Below the pieces are notes generated by a model. It was given only the letters and a program-made list of their open reading frames with translations. It was not told the DNA's origin and ran no database searches. From the NCBI GenBank assembly GCA_963790965.1, contig CAWBQO010000001.1, positions 186,001-250,000 on the forward strand: DNA of 64,000 bases, read 5' to 3'. Both the position numbers and the translations under genes were made by a program. The stretch is from CAWBQO01 sp963790965. Its GTDB lineage: Bacteria; Bacteroidota; Rhodothermia; Rhodothermales; DASSAV01. This document shows positions 36,156 through 44,585 of this stretch, piece by piece (position 1 is the first letter of the stretch; every line of letters starts with the position of its first letter).

Positions 36156-36394
36156 GCTGCTTCGGAGGGTTCCGGGTAGTACCACGCGGCGTTCTCGTTG
36201 CGCTTGCCGCCGGCGACGATGCTATAATACTGCGCCTTCCCTTTCCAGGGACACGTCGTCGTGTGGTTGCTCGGTTCGAGCAGCGACTCGTCGACGGAGG
36301 CGCGCGGAAAGTAATGGTTGCCCTCGACAACCACTGTGTCGTCACTCTCGGCCACGACGTTGTTGTTCCAGACGGCTTTCATAGCGGGTACCAT
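36101..36394 (-). CDS. DUF427-family protein
   Basis: A 97-residue single-domain protein matching DUF427: MKAVWNNNVVAESDDTVVVE, NHYFPRASVDESLLEPS, TTCPWKGKAQYYSI and NAAWYYPEPSEAA. The conserved CPWKG is clear. The family has no settled function. Start may be 36394 or the Met at 36382. Its 3' end overlaps the transducer gene on the opposite strand by 55 bp, and the MITE at 36397 begins immediately upstream, so any promoter must lie inside the element or beyond it. Confidence 0.88.
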   Translation of the reverse strand: MVPAMKAVWNNNVVAESDDTVVVEGNHYFPRASVDESLLEPSNHTTTCPWKGKAQYYSIVAGGKRNENAAWYYPEPSEAAQAIRGKLAFWKGVVVEP

Positions 36395-36396
36395 TT

Positions 36397-36571
36397 GGGA
36401 GGCTGTTGATTAATGGCGGGCGGTTAATGTAGAGGCTGGATCACGCCCAATGCGCGTATTATAGGCTGCATAACACCCCCTTGAATCCCCCTCGAGGGGG
36501 AGGTTGCGTGGGTGCTTTGATTCTCTGTCTCAGCCATTTATAAGGCTCCTTGTTAGTTCAACGGCCTCTTA
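36397..36571 (+). mobile_element. MITE copy B
   Basis: Left end GGAGGCTGTTGATTA at 36399, right end AACGGCCTCT then TA at 36570-36571. The interior carries the CCCCCTTGAATCCCCC block followed by CGAGGGGGAGGTTGCG. Interior length about 171 bp. Its right two-thirds are the first unit of a tandem array. Confidence 0.75.
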
Positions 36572-36933
36572 ACACTCGGGGAAGGACAGATCCTTCACTT
36601 CGTTCAGGATGGCACGTGGGGATGTTGGAGGAGGCGCGGCTTAAAGGCTGCATAACACCCCCTTGAATCCCCCTCGAGGGGGAGGTTGCGCGGGTGCTTT
36701 GATTCTTTGTCTCAGCCATTTATAAGGCTCCTTGTTAGTTCAACGGCCTCTTAACACTCGGGAAGGGCAGATCCTTCACTTCGTTCAGGATGACACGTGG
36801 GGATGTTGGAGGAGGCGCGGCTTAAAGGCTGCATAACACCCCCTTGAACCCCCTCAAGGGGGAGGTTGCGCGGGTGCTTTGGTTCTCTGTCTCAGCCATT
36901 TATAAGGCTCATTATTAGTACAAAAGCCTTCTA
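36464..36933 (+). repeat. Tandem array of MITE-derived 181-182 bp units
   Basis: GGCTGCATAACACCCCCTTG recurs at 36464, 36646 and 36827 (periods 182 and 181). Each unit holds the right part of the MITE ending GCCTCTTA. The first two continue with a segment containing AGATCCTTCACTTCGTTCAG. The third unit ends 6 bp beyond the stop codon of the hydrolase gene at 36939. The whole 36395-36938 gap is made of these repeats. Confidence 0.9.
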
Positions 36934-36938
36934 AGCCG

Positions 36939-38315
36939 TCAATGGGTGACGCGCTTTATCCAGTCGCCGATGAGCGTCAGGGCGGTCTCGTCAAAGGTGG
37001 TTGAGATCTGCGCGTACTCGTCGATGCCGCCCGTTCCGGCGGGCTGGAAGAGGTGGTTGAGGTCGGGAAGAATCTCGATCCGAGTGGCCGGATTGCGGCC
37101 GTCGAGCGCGCTACGAACGGGTGGCTCGTTTAGCGAAGGCGGCACCTGGAGGTCCTTTTCGCCGAAGAGCGCAAGCACCGGCACTTCGATCTGCGCCAGC
37201 GCGGGCGCGGGATCGTAGGAAAGAAGCTCGCGGAACCAGTCCGACGTGACTTGACTCACCTGTGCGTCCGTCTGCGCCGCAGGCATTCCTAACCCGGCAA
37301 GCATGGCGCGCACCGAGTCCGCAGCTTCGGGACCCGGAAGACGTTTCACAATCGCGAACGTCCTTCGCTGGAGCGCATCATTTTGCTCGATCTGCTGCTC
37401 GGTTGCGCCGCCTGCGCGCATCAGCAGTGCCGACTGTTCGTAGAGCAGCGCTTCCCCCGGGACGCCGGGGCCGGCGAGCAGGACCACGAAGGCCGGCCCG
37501 TCCTCCTCCGCTCCCACGGCCGCAGCCACGGAAGCACCTTCGCTGTGCCCGATGGCACCGGTGCGGGAGGCGTCCACCTCCGGGCGCGCTCTGAGGAGGG
37601 CCAGCGCAGCGCGCGCGTCGGCCTTGAAGTCCGCCATGGTCGCGGTGCCGAACTCGCCCGTCGACGCGCCAACGCCGCGGTCATCAAAGCGTAAAACGGC
37701 GACGCCACGCCGCGTGAGCGCATCGGCAAGAACCAAGAAGGGCTTGTGGCCGAAGATCTCCTCGTTGCGGTCCTGCGGACCCGAGCCGGAAAGGAGCACC
37801 ACGGCGGGGAAAGGACCGTCGCCCACCGGGATGGTAAGCGTTCCGGCGAGTCGCGCGCCCGGGCTGTCAAAGGACACCTCCTGCGTGTCGTAAGGGAATG
37901 GCGGCAGCGGCTCCTGCGGCCGCGCCGGTGGCCGCAGCGCGTCGGACCGTTCGTCCGTGCGTTCGAGGGAAAGCGGGAACGAAGCGCCGCCCTGACTCCA
38001 CGCTCCCTCCAGGCGGTCTCCCGAAAGTCGCCCTTCAAACTGCCCTCCGATGGCCGGCATGGTGAGGCGAAGCGTGGTGCCGTCCAGTGTCGTCGACGTT
38101 ACCGGAAGGCCGATCGCACCCTGATCGGGGCTGTCCATCGTGCTCGTCAACCGGTCGTCCGGGCCGCGCGCGATGTGGAAGATCATGCGCAGTTCCGCGC
38201 CCGGTACGGAGAGTCGGCCGAGCCACGTGCCCACCGGATCGACGCCGAGGGTTGGCTGCGCAAGAGCGGTCAGCGGCAAACAAAGGAGCAGCGCTGTCAG
38301 AAGGGAGCGGTACAT
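36939..38315 (-). CDS. Secreted alpha/beta hydrolase
   Basis: A 458-residue exported enzyme (signal peptide cut near LTALAQP). Residues 25-120 form a small beta domain often found in front of this hydrolase type. The catalytic domain follows: AVVLLSGSGPQDRNE (oxyanion loop region), LRFDDRGVGAS, nucleophile elbow GHSEGA with Ser 258, GEKDLQVP (acid), and LPDLNHLFQPA (His). The pattern matches serine esterases or peptidase-like lipases of the S9/abhydrolase class with a G-x-S-x-G motif. Substrate unknown. It is separated from the TRAP/hexuronate genes by a MITE and has repeats on both sides. Confidence 0.87.
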   Translation of the reverse strand: MYRSLLTALLLCLPLTALAQPTLGVDPVGTWLGRLSVPGAELRMIFHIARGPDDRLTSTMDSPDQGAIGLPVTSTTLDGTTLRLTMPAIGGQFEGRLSGDRLEGAWSQGGASFPLSLERTDERSDALRPPARPQEPLPPFPYDTQEVSFDSPGARLAGTLTIPVGDGPFPAVVLLSGSGPQDRNEEIFGHKPFLVLADALTRRGVAVLRFDDRGVGASTGEFGTATMADFKADARAALALLRARPEVDASRTGAIGHSEGASVAAAVGAEEDGPAFVVLLAGPGVPGEALLYEQSALLMRAGGATEQQIEQNDALQRRTFAIVKRLPGPEAADSVRAMLAGLGMPAAQTDAQVSQVTSDWFRELLSYDPAPALAQIEVPVLALFGEKDLQVPPSLNEPPVRSALDGRNPATRIEILPDLNHLFQPAGTGGIDEYAQISTTFDETALTLIGDWIKRVTH

Positions 38316-38397
38316 AGGATCTGCAGGTTCTGTGAATCTTCAGCGTAGGAAGATACGCCCATCACGCCAATCCACAACCGATGCCGCGCCGCCGCCT

Positions 38398-38573
38398 CAG
38401 GAGGCTGTTGGTTTATTATCGACGGGATATGTCGCAGATGTTCGGGACGATGTACGTGACTGAAATACGTTCTAACACCCACTTGAATCCCCCTCAAGGG
38501 GGAAGTTGCGAGGGTGCTTTGGTCCATACGGTCAGATACATATAGCGCGTTCTGTCATTTCAACAGCCGCTTA
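38398..38573 (+). mobile_element. MITE copy D
   Basis: Left end CA-GGAGGCTGTT at 38398, right end AACAGCCGCT-TA at 38572-38573. The interior has CACTTGAATCCCCCTCAAGG and the GGTCCATACGGTCAGATACA segment common to copies E and G. The right TA forms part of the TAA stop codon of the TRAP large-permease gene. Confidence 0.85.
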
Positions 38574-39866
38574 GAAGCCGAACAGCCGAGGCAGCCAGAG
38601 CGAGAGGGCGGGGATGTACGTCACGAGCATCAGCGAGACGATCATTGCGGCGAACATGGGCATCAGCGGCTTTACCACGCGCGCGATAGAAACCTCGGCG
38701 ATGCCGCACCCGACAAACAGCACACTCCCGACCGGAGGCGTGCAGAGTCCCACGCAAAGGTTGAGGACCATCACAATCCCGAAATGCGTCGGGTCCATGC
38801 CGAGCGCCGTTACGATGGGCAGGAATATGGGCGTAAAGATGAGCACGGCGGGCGTCATGTCCATGAACGTGCCGACGAAGAGCAAGATCATGTTGATGAT
38901 CAGCAGAATCACGATGGGGTTATTGGTAAGCGAGATCAAACTTTCGCTGACCGTCTGCGGAATGTTCTCGTACGACATGACCCAGGAAAGGCTCATCGAC
39001 GTGGCGATGAGGAGCATGACGATGGCCGTTGTGCTTCCGGTCTCCAGAAGAATGTCCGGGATGTCGCGCACTTTCACCTCCCGGTAAATGAGCGAGAGCA
39101 CGAGGGCGTAAAGCACCGCAACCGCCGACGCTTCGGTAGCGGTAAACAGCCCTGCTACGATCCCGCCGATGACTACGATGAGCATGAGCAGACTCGGAAT
39201 CGCCTCGATGAAGTGGCGGACGACCTGCCCGAAGTAGATCCGATGGTCGCGCGAGTAGCCCCGCCGCACAGCGATGATGCCGGCGGCCAGCATGAGCATC
39301 AGACCCGTAAGGATGCCGGGTATGTAGCCTGCCAGAAAGAGCGCGGCAATCGAGACGCCGCCGCTCGCGAGCGAGTAGACGATCAGGATGTTGCTCGGCG
39401 GGATGATCAGGCCGGTTGTGGCGGAGGTAATGTTGACGGCCGCCCCGTAGGCCCGGTCGTAGCCTTCCTCGTCCATGCGGGGCACCATTACGCCGCCCAC
39501 GGCCGATGCCGCAGCGACGGCCGAGCCGGAGACGGCACCGAAAAGCATGGCGGCAAGGATGTTCACGTGCGCCAGTCCGCCCGGCAGCACGCCGACGAGG
39601 CTCTTCGCCAGGTCGATCAACCGGCGCGCGATGCCGCCACGGTTCATGAGCTGACCGGCGAGGATGAAGAACGGAATGGCAAGCAGGGCAAAACTGTCGA
39701 GGCCTGTCGCCATTCGCTGGGCAACGGTCGTGAGCGCCGGGATGCTCTGAATGGTCATCAGCATCGTCAGCGTCGCCGAGATGCCAATGCTGAAGGCCAC
39801 CGGCACGCCGAGCAGCAAGAGCACGACAAAACTGGCTACAAGAACAAAGATTTCAAGCCACTCCAT
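38571..39866 (-). CDS. dctM: TRAP transporter large permease (DctM)
   Basis: A 431-residue inner-membrane protein with about 12 hydrophobic helices, beginning MEWLEIFVLVASFVVLLLLG. Typical DctM blocks are present: LLAIPFFILAGQLMNRGGIA, GSAVAAASAVGGVMVPRMDE, PPSNILIVYSLASGG and PPVGSVLFVGCGIAEV. It forms the translocating subunit of a sodium-driven TRAP importer with the small permease and the binding protein encoded upstream. The surrounding genes point to hexuronates as substrate. The last coding sense codon is followed directly by the end of a MITE that supplies the TAA stop. Confidence 0.95.
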   Translation of the reverse strand: MEWLEIFVLVASFVVLLLLGVPVAFSIGISATLTMLMTIQSIPALTTVAQRMATGLDSFALLAIPFFILAGQLMNRGGIARRLIDLAKSLVGVLPGGLAHVNILAAMLFGAVSGSAVAAASAVGGVMVPRMDEEGYDRAYGAAVNITSATTGLIIPPSNILIVYSLASGGVSIAALFLAGYIPGILTGLMLMLAAGIIAVRRGYSRDHRIYFGQVVRHFIEAIPSLLMLIVVIGGIVAGLFTATEASAVAVLYALVLSLIYREVKVRDIPDILLETGSTTAIVMLLIATSMSLSWVMSYENIPQTVSESLISLTNNPIVILLIINMILLFVGTFMDMTPAVLIFTPIFLPIVTALGMDPTHFGIVMVLNLCVGLCTPPVGSVLFVGCGIAEVSIARVVKPLMPMFAAMIVSLMLVTYIPALSLWLPRLFGF

Positions 39867-39964
39867 GAGATTCGATCAGTTTAACCCTTCAAGCAATTGC
39901 CCCGCAACGCCGTCCTTTCCTTTTGGTCGGCACGCCTCACTCCCCGTGCGAGGCCGGACGCTCT

Positions 39965-40516
39965 TCAGTCGATTGGCAAGGTGGTGGATCTGTCGGGATC
40001 ATCCAGTTCTGCCGGTCGGTGCCGAAGCGCCCGCACGCGCTCTGTAATGCTGACACCGGCGAAGAACATGATGAGCAAGCCGCTGAGCGGGAGGACCGCG
40101 TAGACGTAGCCGAGCGGCACGCCCAAGGCGGCGGAAGTCTGCCGGAAAAGCAGCGTCAGGTAGACGAGCCTTATGCCGCCGACGAACATGACGCCGAGCG
40201 CAAAGAGGAAGGTGAGGGTCTGGATGAGGATCTCGAGGCCGTGCCGCGAGCGCCCTTCGAGCTTCTCTGGCAGCAGATCGATGGCGAGGTGCATCTTCTT
40301 CCCTGCCGCGAAGGCTGCACCGAGGAGTCCGACCCAGACGAGCAGGTAACGGGCGAGTTCTTCGGTGTAGGAGCTTGGGTTCTGGAGCACCCAGCGCGTG
40401 AACACCTGCCAGAGCACGTTCAGCACGGCAATGCCGACGAGTACCGTCAGCGCCCAGGCGAGCACGGTTTCAAGTCCTGTTCGTAGCCGCTCCAGGGGGC
40501 CGTGTACGGTTTCCAT
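39965..40516 (-). CDS. dctQ: TRAP transporter small permease (DctQ)
   Basis: A 183-residue membrane protein with four hydrophobic helices. FTRWVLQNPSSYTEELARYL is the DctQ signature between the first two helices, and KKMHLAIDLLPEKL is also typical. It pairs with DctM, 98 bp downstream. Between this gene and the binding-protein gene upstream lie two abutting MITEs, so the operon transcript would carry both. Confidence 0.93.
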   Translation of the reverse strand: METVHGPLERLRTGLETVLAWALTVLVGIAVLNVLWQVFTRWVLQNPSSYTEELARYLLVWVGLLGAAFAAGKKMHLAIDLLPEKLEGRSRHGLEILIQTLTFLFALGVMFVGGIRLVYLTLLFRQTSAALGVPLGYVYAVLPLSGLLIMFFAGVSITERVRALRHRPAELDDPDRSTTLPID

Positions 40517-40640
40517 AATAGGGTGTTAAAAAAACTTCGTAGTTAGCTTGAAGTTAGGCTATACGTGCCTTCGCAGTCGTCTTATTGAACGGAGGGCAAG
40601 GGGCTGTCAGGCGGCTTTCCAGTCTTATACTAAGCGGGGT

Positions 40641-40816
40641 CAAGAGGCGGTTGATTTACTATCGCTGGAATGCGCTTCAGATATTTGAGACGATGTACGC
40701 GACTGAAACGCTGCCTAACACCCCCTTGAATCCCACTCAAGGGGGAAGTTGCATGGGTGCTTTGGTCCATATGGTCAGCTACATACAGCTCGTTCTATTA
40801 TTTAAACAGCCTCTTA
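40641..40816 (+). mobile_element. MITE copy E
   Basis: Left end AAGAGGCGGTTGATTTACTA, right end AACAGCCTCT-TA (40815-40816). It shares its right TA with copy F. Interior about 172 bp with the same central block and a GGTCCATATGGTCAGCTACA segment. Confidence 0.87.
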
Positions 40817-40983
40817 AGAGGCGGTCCATTTACAATACTCCTTTGGGGTTGATTACGCCGGGTGCGTGTCTTGAGGTCTGCCTAACACCCCCTTTTGTCC
40901 CCCTCGATGGGGAGGTTGCGTGGGTGATGTGGTTTATAGAGTGAGGTATATACCGCGCGTTCTATTATTTTAACGGCCTCTTA
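40815..40983 (+). mobile_element. MITE copy F
   Basis: Head-to-tail with copy E across the palindrome GCCTCTTAAGAGGC. Right end TTTTAACGGCCTCT-TA at 40982-40983, where the TA is part of the TAA stop codon of the dctP gene. The central part is the most diverged of the intact copies (CCCCCTTTTGTCCCCCTCGA). Confidence 0.85.
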
Positions 40984-41967
40984 GTCTTGGGCGCGGATGC
41001 GTTCGATTAGGGGGCCGACGCGCGGGAGGGCTTCGTACGCGGCATACATCGACTGCACCTTTTCGGCGAACGGCTCTTTGTCCGGGTGGATGATTTCGAC
41101 GCCCTCCCGCTCCACTCCTGCCAGCGCCTCCTCCACCGCATCGCGCCACAGCCGGCGCTCGACCTTTGCGGACGCTTCGGCGGCGCTCTGTATCCACGTG
41201 CGCTCCTGCGGCGAAAGCCGGTCCCACAGGATGGTGCTGATCATCAGCACGTCCGGGACGGCGGTATGCTCGTCGAGGACGAAGTACGGGGCGACCTCAT
41301 AATGCCGGGACGTGTAGAACGAGGGCGGATTGTTCTCGGCACCGTCTACGATGCCCTGTTGCAGCGCTGTGTAAAGCTCCCCGTACGCGATCGGGGTGGC
41401 CGAACCGCCGAGCGCCCGGACCATTTCAATGGCAACGGGGCTTTCCTGCGTGCGGATCTTGAGGCCGGCCAGGTCATCGGGCGAGCGGATGGGGCGCTTG
41501 ACCGTGTAGAAGCTCCTCGATCCGGCGTCGTAGTAAGCGAGTCCGCGCAGATTATAAGGCTGGGCGCTGAGCAGGATGTCTCGCCCAATCGGACCTTCGA
41601 GGACGGCAAATCGGTGCGTGTCGTCGCGAAAGAGATAAGGAAGCCCAAAGACCTGAAACTCGGGTACGAATCCTTCCAGCACGGCCGAAGAGACCTTCGT
41701 CATGCCGAGCGAGCCGATTTGCAGCAGTTCGAGCGTCTCCCGCTCAGATCCAAGCTGCTGACTCGGGTAGAGGTCGATTCGCATCTTGCCGCCCGATTCA
41801 CGCGCGACTTCTTCGGCCATGAACTTCATCGCCTTGTGGACCGGGTGGGTCGGGTCGAGTCCATGACCGAGCTTGATCACCCGCACTTCTTGATCGCGCC
41901 CGCAACCGGCCACCAAAAGCCCGAGCAGCAGCAGGAACGGCCACGCACCAGCAACAAGCCGCGACAT
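40981..41967 (-). CDS. dctP: TRAP transporter substrate-binding lipoprotein (DctP)
   Basis: About 328 residues from the Met at 41967, chosen because it opens a clean lipoprotein signal (MSRLVAGAWPFLLLLGLLVAGC) and avoids overlap with the uxaA reading frame. Family motifs: HGLDPTHPVHKAMKFMAEEV, GKMRIDLYPSQQLGSERE, GLKIRTQESPV (with the Arg that binds the carboxylate of the ligand) and YTALQQGIVDGAENNPPSF. In Gram-negatives most DctP proteins are soluble; a lipidated one is a little unusual. The hexuronate context suggests galacturonate or glucuronate as ligand. Confidence 0.93.
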   Translation of the reverse strand: MSRLVAGAWPFLLLLGLLVAGCGRDQEVRVIKLGHGLDPTHPVHKAMKFMAEEVARESGGKMRIDLYPSQQLGSERETLELLQIGSLGMTKVSSAVLEGFVPEFQVFGLPYLFRDDTHRFAVLEGPIGRDILLSAQPYNLRGLAYYDAGSRSFYTVKRPIRSPDDLAGLKIRTQESPVAIEMVRALGGSATPIAYGELYTALQQGIVDGAENNPPSFYTSRHYEVAPYFVLDEHTAVPDVLMISTILWDRLSPQERTWIQSAAEASAKVERRLWRDAVEEALAGVEREGVEIIHPDKEPFAEKVQSMYAAYEALPRVGPLIERIRAQD

Positions 41968-41975
41968 TCGAGAAC

Positions 41976-43479
41976 CTACAGGGTTACACCTTCTTTCCAT
42001 ATCGCTATTTCGCGGTAGTTGTTCAGTTCATTGCGCACCTGCCGCTCACCCGAGGCCACCTCCACGACGAGCTTGAACAGGTCGTCGGCCATGGCGTCGA
42101 TTGTCGAAGAGCCGTCGAGCAGCGCGCCTGCGTTGAAATCGATCCAGTGCGGCTTTTTCTCGGCGATGGCCGTGTTCGTAGACACCTTCAGCGTCGGCAC
42201 GGGGAAGCCGAGCGGCGTGCCCCGGCCTGTTGTAAACAGCACCACCGTGGCACCGGCCACCACCTCGGCCGTGACGGAGACGCCATCGTTGCCCGGCGCG
42301 TAGATGAGCGAGAGACCACCGAGTCCGGCCCGGGAGGTGCGCCCGTAATCTACGACTTCTTTGACGGGCGCGCGGCCTGCCTTTTTGAATCGCTCCAAGC
42401 GACTTCTCCTCGAGCGTCGTCAACCCGCCGTCTTTGTTGCCGGGCGAAGGGTTTTCGTAGACGACCTGGCCGTGTGAAATGAAGTAGTCCTTGAAGCGGT
42501 TGATCATGGCGACCATGTCGCCAAACACCGAGGCGTCCGCAGCCCGGTTCATCAGCTGGCGCTCGGCACCGAACATTTCCGGCACCTCCGTCTGCACAGC
42601 CGTTCCGCCCGCAGCCGAAAGGCGATCAGCAATCCGCCCGAGCAGCGGATTGGCCGTGACGCCGGAGAATCCGTCCGAGCCACCGCACTTGAGGCCAATG
42701 ACGAGGTCGGATATCGGGCACGGCTCGCGCCTGTCCTCTTCCATCGTCTCGACGAGCGCCGCAATGGCGTCGAGGCCCGCCTCGATCTCGTCGTCGACCT
42801 CTTGCGAGTTGAACGACCGGATGCGCTGCGGGTCGATGGGTCCGGCCTCGTTTAGGAGCGCCTGCATACGGTTGTTCTCGCAGCCGAGTCCGAGCACAAG
42901 CACGCCGCCCGCGTTGGGATGGCGCATAAGCCCTGCGAGGATTCGCTGCGTGTAGTTAAGGTCGTCGCCGAGCTGGCTACATCCGTACGGGTGCGCGAAG
43001 CTAAAGACGCCGTCGATCACACCCTTGTAGCGCTCGTTGGCCGTCTGCGCAATGCGATTGGCCGCCTGGTTGACGCACCCTACCGTGTTGATGACCCAGA
43101 TCTCGTTCCGCGTGCCGACGCGCCCGTTCGCCCGGCGAAAGCCCATGAACGTCGGCGGTGCCAGTGATGCCTCCGGGAGGTCGAGTTGTACCGGCTCGAA
43201 CGTGTACGGCTCCTCGCCGGAGAGCAGGGTCTTGAGATTATGAACATGGACCCAATCGCCAGGCTCAACCGGCGCCACGGCGCGGCCGAGCACGTAGCCG
43301 TACTTCCGCACGGACTCGCCTTCTGCAATTGGAACGAGCGCGAACTTGTGACCGGCAGGAACGGCGTCTCGCAACCGCACAGACACCTCACCGACTGCCA
43401 CGTCCTGGCCTTTCGAAAGCGCCTCAACGGCTACGGCTACATTGTCCTCCGGGTGGATCTTTACGGCGACGGGTCTCAT
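41976..43479 (-). pseudogene. uxaA: Altronate dehydratase, interrupted by one frameshift
   Basis: UxaA converts D-altronate to 2-keto-3-deoxygluconate. The first frame (43479 down to about 42390) covers an N-terminal SAF-type domain and the catalytic part: NTVGCVNQAANRIAQ, FAHPYGCSQLGDD, GLGCENNRMQ, GLKCGGSDGFSGVTANPLLG and SPGNKDGGLTTLEEKSLGAI. The next frame carries the C-terminal part: AGRAPVKEVVDYG, GATVVLFTTGRGTPLGFP, PHWIDFNAGALLDG. They join if one base is removed from a five-A run (minus strand; T5 at 42382-42386). The joined protein would be about 501 residues, the normal length. A homopolymer sequencing error is as likely as real inactivation. Confidence 0.85.
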
Positions 43480-43508
43480 AATCCCTCTGTTCTTTTCGTC
43501 CTTTATAG

Positions 43509-44537
43509 CTACCGCTCGACGCGGCCCGAACCGCTGCCTTTCGCCAGCTTGTCGACTTCGTCCACGCTGACGAGGTTGAAGTCGCCGGGGATGGTCTGCT
43601 TCAGGCAGCTCGCAGCGACGGCGAACTCGAGTGCCTGCTTCGAGTCGGGTTTGTTCAGGAGGCCATAGATAAGGCCGCTTGCGAACGAATCTCCGCCGCC
43701 GACGCGGTCAACGATCTGGATGTCGTAGCGGCGCGAGCGGTACGGCTCGGCGCAAGCCGCTTCGTCGTGCAGCATGGCGCTCCATCCGTTCCGGGAGGCG
43801 GAGAAGCTCTCGCGCAGCGTAATGGCAACGGTCTTGAAGTCGAACTCCTGCTTGAGCGCCCGCGCAAGGTCGGCATACGCCTTCTCGTCGAGGTCCGCGT
43901 GCTCGACGTTCGTCGTGCCGGCGTGGAAGCCGAGGCTCTTCTGCGCATCCTCTTCGTTGGCGATGCAAACGTCGACGTACGCCATGAGCGGGCGCATGAC
44001 CGCTTGCGCCTCCTTCTCGCTCCAGAGTTTGGCGCGGTAGTTCAGGTCGGCGGAGATTGTCGCTCCGGCGCGCTTGGCGGCTTCGCAGGCGGCGCGGACG
44101 CAATCCTGCGCATCTTTGCCGAGCGCGGGGGTGATGCCCGTCCAGTGGAACCAGCGCGCTCCATCAAACGCGGCGTCCCAGTCCACTTCATCCGGCCGCA
44201 AAGTCTGCACGGCGGCCCCGGCGCGGTCATAGACGACCTTGGACGCGCGCTGACTCGCGCCTGTCTCCAAAAAGTAAATCCCGACCCGCTCGCCGCCGCG
44301 CACGACATAATCCGTATGCACCCCGAACCGGCGCAGGTGGTTGACGGCGCTCTGCCCAATCTCGTGTTTGGGTAGCTTGGAGATGAAGTAACTCTCCAGT
44401 CCGTAGTTGGCGAGGGCGACGGCAACGTTGGCCTCACCGCCGCCGTAGGTCGCGTCGAAAGACTGGGCCTGCACAAACCGCGTGAAGCCGGGGGTTGAAA
44501 GGCGAAGCATGATCTCGCCGAGTGAAAGGACTTTCAT
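43509..44537 (-). CDS. kdgK: 2-keto-3-deoxygluconate kinase (PfkB family)
   Basis: A 342-residue sugar kinase. The N-terminal GEIMLRLSTPG and YGGGEANVAVALANYG are the PfkB substrate-binding region; VDRVGGGDSFASGLIYGL near residue 285 holds the catalytic Asp and anion hole. ISADLNYRAKLW is typical of the KDG kinase subgroup. KdgK makes KDPG from the product of UxaA or UxuA, the common step of galacturonate and glucuronate breakdown. It sits between uxaB and uxaA, 29 bp before uxaA. Confidence 0.9.
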   Translation of the reverse strand: MKVLSLGEIMLRLSTPGFTRFVQAQSFDATYGGGEANVAVALANYGLESYFISKLPKHEIGQSAVNHLRRFGVHTDYVVRGGERVGIYFLETGASQRASKVVYDRAGAAVQTLRPDEVDWDAAFDGARWFHWTGITPALGKDAQDCVRAACEAAKRAGATISADLNYRAKLWSEKEAQAVMRPLMAYVDVCIANEEDAQKSLGFHAGTTNVEHADLDEKAYADLARALKQEFDFKTVAITLRESFSASRNGWSAMLHDEAACAEPYRSRRYDIQIVDRVGGGDSFASGLIYGLLNKPDSKQALEFAVAASCLKQTIPGDFNLVSVDEVDKLAKGSGSGRVER

Positions 44538-44585
44538 ACGATGCCCAATGAGGATCTGATTAAAGTTTAACTTGAAGTCGAACGA

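Noticed and set aside
34740..36185. Long minus-strand open frame (481 codons) opposite the chemotaxis transducer
   Set aside because: The plus strand encodes a clear MCP domain; the antisense frame is Arg-rich without any domain.
36464..36933. Regularly spaced repeats considered as CRISPR or phage att sites
   Set aside because: The whole 181-182 bp unit is repeated, including what would be spacer; no integrase nearby.
38514..39884. Plus-strand frame opposite dctM
   Set aside because: Antisense of a typical TRAP permease; the product would be His/Asp/Arg-rich with no hydrophobic core.
44560..44570. TTAAAGTTTAA palindrome upstream of kdgK as an operator
   Set aside because: It lacks the central CG typical of LacI-family operators and no second copy was found near related genes.
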